The position numbers were made by a program, and so were the translations under genes. Below the pieces are notes generated by a model. That model saw nothing but the letters and a program-made list of their open reading frames with translations. It did not search any database and was not told where the DNA came from. Positions 11,188-22,240 of a stretch of 64,000 nt of DNA are shown here, piece by piece. Each line of letters starts with the position of its first letter. Within the stretch, counting starts at the first letter, position 1. Source of the DNA: Sambucus nigra. Lineage: Eukaryota > Streptophyta > Magnoliopsida > Dipsacales > Adoxaceae. The stretch covers positions 487,001 through 551,000 of the forward strand of contig CASBWL010000041.1 of NCBI GenBank assembly GCA_949130495.1, written 5' to 3'.

Positions 11188-12718
11188 AAAGATGATGGTC
11201 CTACACTTAAGATTCTAAACTATAAATAAACAGCTGAGAACAACTTAAGATAATGATCGAACTTGGTTTTTAAAAAATTTCAAGCCAAGAACAGTCAAGA
11301 ACAAGTTCACCTAAAAACTCAAAGAGCCATCGGAAAACTCAAAGTGCGACCGAAAAATTCAAATAATTCTCAAAAAATGGGAGAAATAGAAAAAAAAGCT
11401 GAAAAATGGCAAAGGCAAGTTAAGAATAATACCTGAGGGAATGTAAAATAAAGAATAAGGAAGATTGAGATAAATAAACCCACAAACAGCCTCGGATCAA
11501 GCTCTTGATCAGAGAGGAAGAATGCAAAAGGTTCGGGCTAGAAAAAAGGAGAGATGTGAAGAAGAAAGAGAAGGAAAGGGTTTTAACCCTAAAAAATTAA
11601 TTGCATGCTTCCAAAGGCCCATCATTGCCTTGGGATCCCAAAAGGCAATCATCATCACTACACTGTCAGGCACGCTACCCACTTCAGAATGGGACACCTA
11701 TCAAGAAGATATTAGCACATAAGGGAACGCAGCCTCGGACATTCATACCCCATAGTCACCTACTTACATAGGTAACTAAGGGCTAGGGGTGATTCATATG
11801 CCCAAAGTGTATCTACCAACTCGGAGGCACCAACCTCGGCCAGCATAACGGCCGAGGTAACAAGGGCTCAATCCAAATGATCAGCAATCTCGTCCTTCAT
11901 AAGGTCGGACATGACAGACGTTACTAATAACCCCTCAATTAGGCAATAGCCGAGACCTGCATGTTTCGTTGGATCAATTACCCATAAGATCGTCCATGGC
12001 CGACGTTGCGAGCGCCACATGAGCTCAGTGAACAATCCCATCATTAGCTTTAGTCGACGTTACAAGTTTCACCTAGAATTAGCAGCCTTGCAAGCTCAGC
12101 ACCAAGTGTTAAGTCAACATCGGCCCTGACCGACGTTCCATATATCTAACCTCGACTGATATCCCAGCCAAGGTCATTATATAATTCCCAGCCAAGGCAA
12201 GGGTCGTACCTCACCAACCTCATACTCACCCAGGCCAAGGTTGGTGTCAAGCAAAGACAGTCAAGCTTCTACGCGTACATGTATAGCTTGGAGCATGTGG
12301 ACAAATCTGTTATAACTGAATCATTCCCTCCACATGGGGGAATATTGAGGTCATCATTACTTAGTTCAGACCAATCAGGTGTCATCCTTACACTGGATGG
12401 ATCTCCATGCACATGCACATGGCATACTTGGGGGGTACATTACACCCCCCAGGCACTATATATTGAGGTCTTCCTCAACATTGTAAAGGATTGAGAATTA
12501 CAACCCTAGCTAGAATTCTGTAAATTTATATAGAAGAGAGAGAAAGCTTGAGAGATTGTATCCATGGACATTAGTGCCTTATTTTAGTGACCTTACTCAC
12601 TTACTTGCATAGTGGACGTAGGCCTAATTGGCTTAACCACTTACATATTGGTGTTCATCCTAATCTCCTCACCTCAATCTCGTATATTTAGTATACACTT
12701 GTGCTGCCATTGTTATCA
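11188..12718 (+). repeat. Upstream region of the antisense ORF and 3' LTR of element K (LTR start unresolved)
   Basis: The 3' part is LTR: it holds a TATA-like CTATATATT at 12456, a transcript-leader-like stretch, and the tail around 12612-12650 (GTGGACGTAGGC, then a TTGGCTTAACCAC block) that I know from Tat-type LTR ends. The last bases before the copia frame resumes read ATTGTTATCA (12709-12718). The LTR start is not certain: purine-rich tracts near 11540-11580 are polypurine candidates, and the true start is probably between 11500 and 11750. The part 11188-11500 has no gene and would be the leader of the antisense transcript. Confidence 0.55.
12456..12464 (+). promoter_or_regulatory. TATA-like box in the LTR of element K
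   Basis: CTATATATT follows a C-rich stretch and lies about 255 bp before the LTR end. The position suits the U3/R border of the LTR. Confidence 0.5.
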
Positions 12719-13300
12719 CTGGTTTGAGCTTACAAACACCTCGACTAGTGGTGCTATTTCTATCATCATCAATAATGACACGAAATTTAAGGAAGCAAAG
12801 GTAGATATTTACTTTGATAGCCTTGGGATTAAACATGAGTTTTCGATCGTAAGGACTCCTCAGCAAAATAGGATTGTTGAGAGGAAGAATCGGACGATTC
12901 AGGAAATATCTAGATCTATGCTTTTGGGTCGTAAGGTTTCTAGAAGATTTTGGTTAGAGGCGGTGTCTACTACGTGCCACACGGTGAATAGGGTTTACCT
13001 ACGTCCACACACACTTAAGACACCTTATGAACTGTGGACTGGAAATAAACCCAACCTTGCATATTTTCGTGTCCTTGGGAGTAAATGCTACATCCTACAG
13101 GATAGAGAGAAATTAGGAAAGTTAGACTCTCGAAGCGAGGAGGGAATATTTCTTGGGTATTCATCAAACAGTAGAGCATACAGGGTTTTTAACATGAATA
13201 TCTCTAAGGTTATGGAGTCAATAAACGTCACTGTGCAAGATGGCGAACCTCCAACATCTGTTGACCCTAGCTTTTAGTGTGAGGATGAGGAATTTTCTGG
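12719..13300 (+). pseudogene. Copia integrase, C-terminal half (element A)
   Basis: The open frame enters directly from the K LTR tail with ELTNTSTSGAISIII and NNDTKF. The RTPQQNRIVERKNRTIQE block (about 12855-12910) matches the copia IN core around the catalytic Glu; here NG is changed to NR. FWLEAV, the NRVYLRP block and GIFLGYSSNSRAYRVF follow to a stop at 13275. The first catalytic Asp and the zinc region are missing from the window. Confidence 0.8.
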
Positions 13301-14965
13301 CAGCGATTTACTTGTCCCTCACACACACACTATGGACCCTAATCCTATTTTAGCGGACACACCTACTTGGGTTCGCAAGATTCATGACCCTACCTCCATT
13401 ATAGGTGATCCCACTTTAGGTGTCAAGACTCGTGCTGAGCTAGAGAACATTGTTAGGCATTTTTGCTACATGTCTAATGTCGAGCCCTAGAATCACAAAG
13501 AAGCACTCAAGGATTAATACTGGATATCTGCTATGCAGGATGAGTTGCTTCAGTTTAAAAAGAATAATGTCTCGAAACTTGATCCCCGACCTAGTGAGAC
13601 GAATGTGAGAGGTACCAGGTGGATTTTCAAGAATAAAATGGATGGAAATGGTACCATAATCAGAAATAAATCTAGGTTGGTCGCTCAAGGATACACACAG
13701 ATAGAGGGTTTAGACTTTGGGGGGATATTTTCTCCTGTTGTGAGGCTTGAGTCCGTGCGCTTACTACTCGCCTCGTATGTCATCTGCGCTTCAAGTTATA
13801 TCAGATGGATGTCAAGAGTGCCTTCCTAAATGGCATTCTACAGGAGGAGGTTTACATGGAACAACCAAAAGGGTTTGAAGACCCTAAGCACTCGGAGCAC
13901 ATTTATTATCTAAGGAAAGACTTGTATGGTTTGAAGCAAGCACCTCGTGCTTGGTACGAGAGGCTTATTCCTATCTCTTAGCCCATGGCTTCAAGAGAGG
14001 GGGAGTTGATATGACGTTATTCGTCAGGAGAGATGACGGTGCTATTTTGGTTGCCCAGGTTTATGTGGATGACATAGTCTTTGGATCCACGTGCTCCCAG
14101 CATGCTCACCACTTTGAGGAGGAGATGAAAAGTGAGTTTGAGATGAGCATGGAAGGTGATCTTACTTTCTTTCTTGGTCTCCAGGTTCGTCGGCTAGAGG
14201 ATGGGATGTTCATCTCCCAACCAACTATGCTAGAGACCTAGTGAAGAAATTTGGTTTAGACTCCGCTAAGCATGCTCGTACACCTATGAGTACTTCTACC
14301 AAGCTTAGTAAGGACACTTTAGGCAAGGACGTAAAGCAAACCTTGTATCAGAGTACGATAGGTAGTCTTCTCTACTTGACTGCCAGTCGTCCTGATATAG
14401 CCTTTAGTGTTGGAGTCTGTGCGTGATATCAGGCATCTCCTAAAGAGTCTCACTTACTTGCTCTTAAACGTATTATCAAATATGTGAGTGGGACTCTCTC
14501 CCATGGAATTTGGTATTCCTTTGATACCACTGACCGTTTGTCCACATACTCGGATGCTGACTGGGCTGGGGATGTAGATGGATGTAAGAGCACTTCTGGT
14601 GGGTGTTTATTCTTTGGTTCTATCTTGTATCTTGGTTGAGCAAGAAGCAAAACTCCATCTCTTTCTCCACTGCGGAGGCTGAGTACATAGCCTCCAGAAG
14701 TTGTAGCACACAACTTCTGTAGATGAAGAAGATGCTAGAGGATTATGGGATCTCACAGGACACCGTGACCATCTCTTGTGATAACACGAGCACGATACAC
14801 ATATCCCACAATTTAGTCCAACATTTGCGCACAAAGCACATCAGGATACGCGAGCACTTTATATGTCAGTTAGTAGAGGAGAAAGTCGTATCCCTGAGTT
14901 TCGTACCCACTGACCTTCAGTTAGCCGATATTTTCATGAAACCCTTAGAGGCCCTTAGATTCTAG
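13301..14965 (+). pseudogene. Copia reverse transcriptase and RNase H (element A)
   Basis: The RT starts in RWIFKNKMDGNGTIIRNK (about 13618-13670) and shifts frame near 13780. It continues as [20 protein letters not shown] and [15 protein letters not shown]. After another shift near 13960 it carries the catalytic YVDDI at about 14062-14076. A stop at 14239 precedes KKFGLDSAKHARTPM and GSLLYLTASRPDIAF. RNase H shows YSDADWAG (about 14548), STAEAEYIA (about 14670) and CDNTSTIHIS (about 14778), with the natural end at 14965 after ADIFMKPL. Several stops and shifts inactivate it. In the family these domains copy the element RNA into cDNA. Confidence 0.85.
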
Positions 14966-16577
14966 AGTCTTAGGAAATCTTTAGGGATTTGCACAATTGA
15001 CTGGTGGGATGGTACGTGTCTAGGATAAGATGCTTTGTCATGTTCATATCATATGATTTCTATTTCTAGTTTGTATCATTTGTATTCTTATTTTTGGTTT
15101 TTATACTTTTTTCTTGAAAAATCCAAAAAGATTTTCTTTTTTATAAAATTTTAAGAAAAGCACAAAAATATTTTTGTATTTTGTGTACACCTTTTTTTTT
15201 GGATGAGCATTTAAGATAGCCGAGTCACAACTTCACTTCCATTATCCATGTGACTATTTGATAGTGATTTGAGACGCTACATCATTGCATCCATGCGCAT
15301 TACATTGTTTGGTGTCTTTGAGATGTGATTAGTGATATCTTTCTACATATTTGGCTCATTATCTCCTTTATTGCACACATGCACAACTTTATTTGATTAT
15401 TGTACTTGTCTATCACATATTGGCTTGAGTGTTTGCATCTCAATTCTGTCTATACAACGAACTTATGCGATAAAATTAATAAGTTTGGAATGCATGTAAA
15501 TCCCATTTGGTGAGATTGTGTGGTATTTTATCTACGGTGAAGGGCTACAGGTACATATTCATCCTTAGTGATTAAGCCGCCATTTAAATTGGATCTAAAA
15601 AATTGAGGAATTTTATTATTCGGGGTCCAAGAGGTTAAAAGAGTCCAATTTTTTTTAAAGGCAATAAAAAGCAATACATGCCAAATATGGGCCATTATGT
15701 TTCACCATCAATTCTTGAATGTTCGAGAATTTAGATCACATTTAATCAAAATATAAATCTAAGGAGTTTGGTTGGAGAATTTATACGGGTTTGCACTTCC
15801 TTGAAAGTCCTGAAAAAGCATTAAATCATTTTGGCCGTTATTGGTGTGGAAATCACTTTGAGCTTTGATTTGCTGATTTGATTGAGTCAATGTCTCATAT
15901 TTCCATCTTTTTACACCTAAGGAAGATGTTGAGTTTATTCGTTAGGAGTATCCGATATTCATCATGCACATATGTTATGTTTGTATGTATTGATTTTCCT
16001 ATCGAATTTGATCACACACCGACATTTTCTCTATCATCGACTTGGTTGTTTTTATATTTGTTCATGGTGTGATTCTTTGTTGTATATTATGTGTGAAAGG
16101 TTTTTGAAAAATTCAAAAAATAGAAAGTTTACTACATTGTGACATTCTCCATTTGGATTAATTTATGCTTCTCGTATCTGTTTATTTGGGGACATCATAA
16201 AAAGGGGGAGAAGAATTATAGGGGAGAATTGTTTGATGTTTGGTTGATTTATCAATGATTTGGTTAATCTTAATTGATCTTTGATTTTTGCATATCATTA
16301 TATTTCAAACTGTTGCTTATCACGGGTATTTGCTTTATCTCATGTGTGTAGGTACAAAATTGATAATTATTGGATTGCACACCCTGATGAGAAAAGCTCT
16401 GAGAGTTTTTGACAAGTTGAAGCTTTAAAGATGTTGACGTTTGATTGACGACATGTCAGTTAGTATTATCAATTTGAGGGTTTTATGGGGATATTATCTT
16501 GGTTGTCATTTTCTTTATTGAGGTAGCATAATTGGGATTTTTTTATGTATCTACCGGCATAGACATAGGGGGAGATT
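14966..16577 (+). other. Long 3' UTR of element A with polypurine tract
   Basis: There are 1.6 kb between RNase H and the LTR without a credible gene. Early on there are stutters of the type AATCCAAAAAGATTTT. The same region, clearly related, is at 54304-55877 in element J, and its last part recurs at 63890-64000 in element B. No env-like ORF is visible, although some SIRE relatives have one there. The polypurine tract ATAGGGGGAGATT (16565-16577) sits directly before the LTR. Confidence 0.75.
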
Positions 16578-17588
16578 TGTAAGGACATAATTTTATAAAT
16601 GTTCGGTGTAGAATCTAGGAATTTACTATTTATCCTAGATCACAGTATGTATGTTTGATACCGCTACATTCGGCACGTCAACACGATCATCCTCGACGGC
16701 CTTGATCCGAATCCATACATTCACCATCTTCACACGTGCATCATGCTTCATGCGACGTGCTGCTCAACTCATTCCCACTAATCCACTTCGCAATATTGGT
16801 AAATGATTTATTGAAGTTGTTTATGTTTGCATAAATATTTGGGAATTTTTTAGAAAATATTTTTTGAAGTCGGAATTGTTTCTTATCACAAGAAGAAATT
16901 TTTGTAAGTGTAGAAGCAGACTGTCCTCGATCGATAAGCTCGTTCAAATGACATCACACTGTTGTTCGAGCGACATACGCATGTTGTGCGATCTCATTCG
17001 AGCGACACGTGTCCTTCGTTTGAGTGACATGCCTATGTTGTTCGAGCGACGTCGCCGCCTCAATTTTCGTATAAATATCTGGGTCCATTCAACACGTTAT
17101 TCTAAGTCTTTTTCGCACAAGTTTCTGCATTTCACAACCCAGAAAATAGATTTCATGTTTTAATGTTTTATACCTTCTTTATTCACATAACCACTCTCAT
17201 ATATGTATGTGAATCTTTAAACCTTCAAGAGGATAGTTTTTACTCATCTGGAGTAAATTGTGGAGAAGCCGTCTCTTTTCTATTGCTTCCCATCTGGAGT
17301 TCTTACGGGAGATTCCAGCCGACGACATCGAAACCGACACCTGAGGGAATTTCATATGTCACTCTTATTTTCATTGTAATCCGTGTAACTGTTATTTACA
17401 AATTATAGTGAAAATAAAAGGTTTTGCCCCTTTGGTGATTTTTCCTCACTTGTGGGTGTTGTTTGTGATTGACTGTTCTTGCATGATCATACTGATTTCA
17501 ATCACACCTAGATGCATGTTTTAGGATTTAATTAAAAAAATGAGTTTAATTAAATAATTTCTTTGTTTGAACAAAAGCGCACTCTTCA
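16578..17588 (+). repeat. 3' LTR of copia element A
   Basis: The LTR starts with TGTAAGGACATAATTTTATA right after the polypurine tract and ends at ...ACTCTTCA. The end is fixed by alignment to the second copy (61431-62442), which is followed by a primer site. A TATA box (TATAAATAT, 17070-17078) lies mid-LTR, with an array of TTCGAGCGAC-like motifs just upstream. Confidence 0.85.
16927..17062 (+). promoter_or_regulatory. Five-copy TTYGAGYGAC-like array upstream of a TATA box (LTR A)
   Basis: Five variants of a 10-bp motif stand about 22-32 bp apart: around 16944, 16965, 16997, 17019 and 17041, the best being TTCGAGCGAC. The TATA box is at 17070. Equivalent arrays occur at the same place in the LTRs at 51000, 55878 and 61431. 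A promoter role is inferred from position only. Confidence 0.6.
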
Positions 17589-18200
17589 TACGTCTTACTT
17601 TTGAGGGCAATCAATATGTGTGGGCAAGCCATTTTATATACTTGAGTGTTCGTGAATCGCCTCACTATATACCTCGTGAAGACAGTATGTGTGAAAGTGA
17701 AATCGATATACTCGTTGTATGTGAACGATTTCCCTGCTATATTCCTCCCGTCAGGACTTCAATCAAGTGGTACAATGTGGGGGGAACCGTTCGATATACA
17801 TCAAAGGTACCTGGCTAATGGAAAGTGGGAGTCATATCGATTAGGCTAATTGCAACCCGCCGGATCAGCGCCCATCACAAAATGCCCTCCCTGGTTACGT
17901 GTCCAAAATTGGTCAATAGCCATTCTCTTGGTGATGTAGCGTGCAAAATGCATGATTCTTGATTTAGTATATTATGAAGAGAGTATTTTATTCAGCATGA
18001 TGAGCATTATACTGGAGAGAATGTACAAGTAGATCTAGCATGAAAATAGGAGATTATACTAAGCATGGATATGTGAGAGTATGCGAATATTTACAAGTGG
18101 GTGTGTGAAAGTGCGTGCTAGTGACACCTAAGCATGAATACTCTTAAGTTTTGTGTACAACATGTGGATATACGTGACCCTATGTGTGAGTGGTGTGAAG
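17589..18200. other. Unassigned sequence right of element A
   Basis: No gene or known repeat is recognised. Short overlapping + frames at 17567-17849 have no family features. This could be host flank or an old repeat. The first five bases (TACGT) would be the TSD of element A if its left side were available. Confidence 0.4.
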
Positions 18201-19551
18201 TGTACATGGAGAATATCTACAAGTGTGTGAAAAGTGTGATATACGAATGAGTTATGTGTATAAAAGAAATAGTAGAGAGGAGAAAAAGGGAACATACAGG
18301 TAGGTGCATACGCACACAATAAAACAATACCCATGCAAACAGAGTCTAGCCCTCTTAAAAAGTTTATCCCCAGTAGAGTCTCCATTGTGTCCGTCCCCAA
18401 TACGCGCGCGGGCGGAAGGAGGTGCTCGCGGGTCCCGCGCTTCCCTTTCTTTCTCAAGGAAACGAGGTGCTTCGTCCGTGATCGGTGTGGATGGGGTAAT
18501 GTGAAAAGATAGAATCGCCAACCTATTTTGCACAAAACAGGCAAAAGAACATGATGCCGCAATGAGAGAGTGGCATAAAATACAAACTGATGCTTGCGAA
18601 ACCAATCGTTCAAAGGTTCGTGGGCAAAGTTACAGAATGGGAACGTGTTAGGCACCCATTCCGCACTTTAGGTCTCTCATGGGCTTATTTTTCTATGTTC
18701 CTTAATTTCTTCGTGACGTGTGTGTATGTGTATATATAAGTGGAGATGGAAATTACTCGACTCATATCATGGAAAGGATATAGTGAGGTCATCTACATGC
18801 TCAAAATATTAACTTAGAATATATGATATGTGCATTCATTGAAATGTTTATCGTTATAATTAAACGATAACAAATGTTTATATGAAGCGCAATGGAGGAA
18901 TCACATGTAGCATATATATATACAATGAAAGAGCGACAAAATGTGGAAATTTAAAAAAAGGAGAATTTGGAAGATTAAACTCGAATATTGGGTTTAACCC
19001 CTAGACACCTACGTAGCCTATAAAGGCATCAAAGTCCACATAGTTCGCATGTGACAGGAAGATGGGTTTTATCCTATAGATTCTAACGGGAGTTTATTAT
19101 GTGTGTGTATAAAAGATGTGTTTAGTTTTGAGAAAATGTGGTGACTATTCCCATCAGAATTTATGGGTGTAACCCTCTTTTGTTGATTTTTGGATTTTTT
19201 GATAGAAAACAGGTTATGTGAAATATATCTAATAAAGGATGAGATTTAATCTGTATGATGATCTAAAGTGAAAAGCAAACTAAATTGAAAATTTATGTAA
19301 ATAAAGCAAAAGTAAAGGAATTTAGAAGGAAGAAAATTGGACCTCATTTGAAGACTTTGATGATTGATATTTATTGATGTAGAGGTCCCTTGTAGAAGAA
19401 GAAAGTTGGAAGAGTTCCCCCACTAGATTGGAAAATGATGGGTGTAAAGGGTGGAAAGAACTTCTAAATAAGGAAACCTTTACTGATCGTGAGAGAATGT
19501 TGTTGAGATCACTGATGTCGATAGATCTTGGAGAGTGAGCTCATGCTCCCC

Positions 19552-19561
19552 TATATATAGG
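19552..19561 (+). promoter_or_regulatory. TATA-like box in M1
   Basis: CTATATATAG, with a matching but changed site in the inverted copy M2 (around 61125-61135). The conserved context supports a promoter-like role. Confidence 0.5.
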
Positions 19562-19689
19562 GTGAGGACACTGTCTATCAGCATAGACCTGGACCTACAA
19601 TTCGACTGGTAACCCTAGGTACACTACCGATAGGCGGGTAAATGGACCTGCCATTCAGCAGTCCTGTGAAGATTTCTTCAAAAAATGGT

Positions 19690-20560
19690 CGCAGAACACA
19701 ATCTACTGATCAAAATTGTGCAAGGGGTATACCATTAAGTTAATTCAGAGACCTTTAAGAGTTCTTTGGACTTCTCTCGGGTCCGGGAGTTGACCACGGG
19801 TCAAATATGGCTCGATAACGCTTGTCGATCCTTTGGACAAGAGATCGTCGGACGGTAACAAATCGTTCGCTCGTATCCTAAGTAGGACTCATGCACGAGG
19901 TGGATCGTTGGAAGGTTTAGAAGATGTACTTAGATATTTCAAAGTGCTTCACTCGGTTAGGTGAGTTGACTTTGGTCAAGCGGGGCCCTGAAGCGTCCGA
20001 TGTTCTATCAGAGTAAAATGGGTCGTTCGTCCGTATCGTAAGTCAGAATCATGCATGGGATGGACCTTGGAAAGGGTGTTCTATACCCTTCAAAGATTCA
20101 TTCAGTTTCATTCGAGATGAAGAGTTGGCTTTGATTAAACAGAGCCTGGGAGAGCCCGAGTGGCCTCCAAATCAGTTTTTGAGGGAAAACGGATCATTCG
20201 TCCGCATGTTTATGTTGCTTTGCGCATGGGGCAGAGCATTGGAAAGGGGGTTCAGAGCCCTTCGATGATCCATTGAGCCTTATCTCTGACGATAAGGTTG
20301 ATTGGGGTCAAATGGGGCCTCATGAACGCCCAGTGGCTTCCCAATTGGTTTTCGGTAGAAAAATGGTTCGTTCCTCTGAACCATTATACCGATTCGCACA
20401 CGGGGTGGATAGTTGGATAGGGTATTTAGAGACCTTCAAGGATTTATTGAGCTTTCTCTCTGACGATGAAGTTGATCGAAATCAAACGGGGCCCGGGAGC
20501 ACCCGATGGCCTCTAGATCGATACTTAGAGTATGACCTAGGTTCCATGTTAATTGGAGGG
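19690..20560 (+). repeat. Degenerate 172-bp tandem repeats (about 5 units) in M1
   Basis: The landmark GTTGA...GGTCAAACGGGGCC recurs at 19791, 19964, 20122, 20297 and 20469, with spacings of 173, 158, 175 and 172 bp. Other shared parts are a CGTTCGTCCGTAT block and a TGGAAAGGG block. Units are only moderately alike. The same family lies inverted at 59995-60990. Confidence 0.8.
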
Positions 20561-20613
20561 GTGATAGGGACCTAAGGAGAGAGCTAGGAGGGTCTTATAA
20601 TGTGGTGTCTACA

Positions 20614-22240
20614 TGTAGAATACACACTCAGGTTTTAATTCCAAGCTTTTAATAATGAAGTAGAATACAAAGCACTGATCTTGGGCTTTCAGTTGGCTCT
20701 TTCATTAGGTGCTAAATAGGTCATAACTCACCGCGATTCTCAGTTGATCATCAATCAGGTGATGGGATATATGGAGTCAAAGGAGAATTTATAACAAGAT
20801 ATCTGGCTAAATCTTAAGACATAACATCTAAGTTTCATGCTGTTAGAATGGTCAGAGTAACTATAATTGAAAATGCCGAAGCAGATGTTCTTATACGGGT
20901 AGCTTCGGCCACCAAGACGGAACTAAGAGGTACCATTCTTGTAGAAATATTGATGAATAGGATTATTGATAAAGAAAATGTTAATCTGATTGCAGTAGAT
21001 TTAGGCCCCTCCTCGATGGATCCCATTAAGGTATATATTGAAAAAGTCACCCTATATGACGACCCAAAGGAGGCTAGAAAGTTGAAGTATAAAGCAACAA
21101 ACAATGTCTTGGAGGGAGGAGTCCTATATAAGAGATGATTCATTGTCTCATTAATCAGTTGTGTTCACCTTTCATAAGTGAACAACCTTATCAAAGAATT
21201 ACCCAAGGGATCTTACGGATCCCATTCCCCAAAAAGATCATTGGTCCTCGAATGGCTATGCAAAAATATTACTGGTCAACCATAAAGGTTGACTGTATTG
21301 CTTACATCAGACGATGTGACAATTATCAAAAGTTTTCCACCATCCACAGAAGAATGATATCTACACTAACATCGATCACATCTCCATGGCCTTTCCATAT
21401 ATGGGGAATTGACTTGGTCAGCCTCTGCCAAAGAAAAATGGAAGGTTTAAATATATTATCATTACTATAGATTACTTATCCAATAGGTGAGGCTGAACCC
21501 CTTGTTGAAATGCCTTATGAAGAGTCTTCTAATTCATATGGAAGAATATAAAATGTCATTACGGTATGACATATTCCTTTACCACAGACCATGGAACTCA
21601 ATTTCACAATAAGAAATTTTAGGATTACTGCATTCAATCCAAATTCCAAAAATTACACTCTACACCTGGGAATCTTGAATGCAATGGCCAAAAAGAGATA
21701 ACGACCAAAACATTGCTTGATGGTATGAATAAGAGGCTTGATGATGCCAATGGGAATAGGATCAATAAATTACATAGTGTGCTTTGGGCCTATAAAATAA
21801 TGCTGAGGACAACTACTAGTGAAATATCTTATATATTGGCATTTAGGACGGAAGGTGTAATACTTACATAAATTGTCTTACCCACTCATAGAATGCTTAA
21901 CTTTAACTCTTTTAAGAGTCATCTCATTAGGAGACTAGATTTCGATTTGGTATAAGTGAGATAAAATACAACATTACGAGTAGTTGCTTATCAGCAACAT
22001 ACCGCTAGATTCTACAATAAAAATGGCGACAAACTTAGAGGAGGGAGATTGTGTTCTAAAGAAAGTCCTCCAAAAAGGAAACAAATTGGATGATGACTGG
22101 CATGGTCCTTACCGTATTTCCGAGGTCATCCAACCAAGTACTTATCGCCTAGAAACTTTGGAAAGAGAGCAGTTCAAAAACCCTTGAATGCTGAACATTT
22201 GAGGATATATTACCAGGAATTATGAGCTGAAGCTTCCAAT
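20614..22240 (+). pseudogene. Element L: decayed Tat-type RNase H and integrase fragment
   Basis: Broken frames show the Tat extra RNase H (EVEYKALILGFQLALSLGAK, then HRDSQLIINQV, about 20650-20760). A connector follows at 20848-21138 with VASATKTELRGTILVEIL. The integrase has YWSTIKVDCIAYIRRCDN (about 21270-21320), then WPFHIWGIDLV (about 21388-21420). The C-terminal part at 21984-22187 has GDCVLKKVL and DDWHGPYRI. Stops and shifts are frequent, more than in K. The 5' part of the element is missing, because M1 joins directly to the middle of the RNase H. It is a different, older Tat copy than K. Confidence 0.7.

Larger units (their letters stand above)
1..12718 (+). mobile_element. Element K: Ty3/gypsy Tat/Ogre-type retrotransposon, 5' truncated by window edge
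   Basis: Seen: the domain order is gag, PR, RT, RNase H, a second (archaeal-type) RNase H, IN, a tandem-repeat 3' UTR, an antisense ORF and an LTR. This order, the dual RNase H and the antisense ORF are known hallmarks of the Tat/Ogre group. The 5' LTR, primer site and start of gag lie left of the window. The frames contain many stops and shifts, so the copy is dead. It ends against a copia integrase near 12718, so it probably inserted into element A. The exact LTR end and TSD are not proven because the 5' side is missing. Confidence 0.85.
12719..17588 (+). mobile_element. Element A: Ty1/copia SIRE/Maximus-type element, 3' part
   Basis: From left to right there are the integrase C-terminal half, RT and RNase H (to 14965), a 1.6-kb 3' UTR, a polypurine tract and a complete 1011-bp 3' LTR. 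The integrase motif VMESINV and the RT-linker style are typical of the SIRE/Maximus lineage. The left part (5' LTR, gag, PR, IN core) is absent. It most likely lies left of element K, which interrupts the integrase. The LTR is matched by the 61431-62442 copy. Confidence 0.85.
18200..20613 (+). repeat. M1: LTR-like repeat with internal 172-bp tandem units
   Basis: This region is shared, in the opposite orientation, with 59908-61430 (M2). The aligned part reaches from about 19265 to the end near 20613, where both copies end in a TGT..CTACA/CCACA-like LTR terminus. It has a TATA box at 19552-19561 and leads directly into Tat-type coding at 20640, so an LTR of a Tat-like element is likely. The left end is not resolved. 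A block around 18510-18690 (GTGTTAGGCACCCATTC and neighbours) resembles non-coding sequence I have met in plant gypsy elements (memory only). A GC-rich island (18400-18445) stands out from the AT-rich surroundings. Confidence 0.55.

Noticed and set aside
18128..18655. 175-residue minus-strand open frame
   Set aside because: Composition is odd, no domain is recognisable, and it lies in non-coding repeat sequence shared with other elements.
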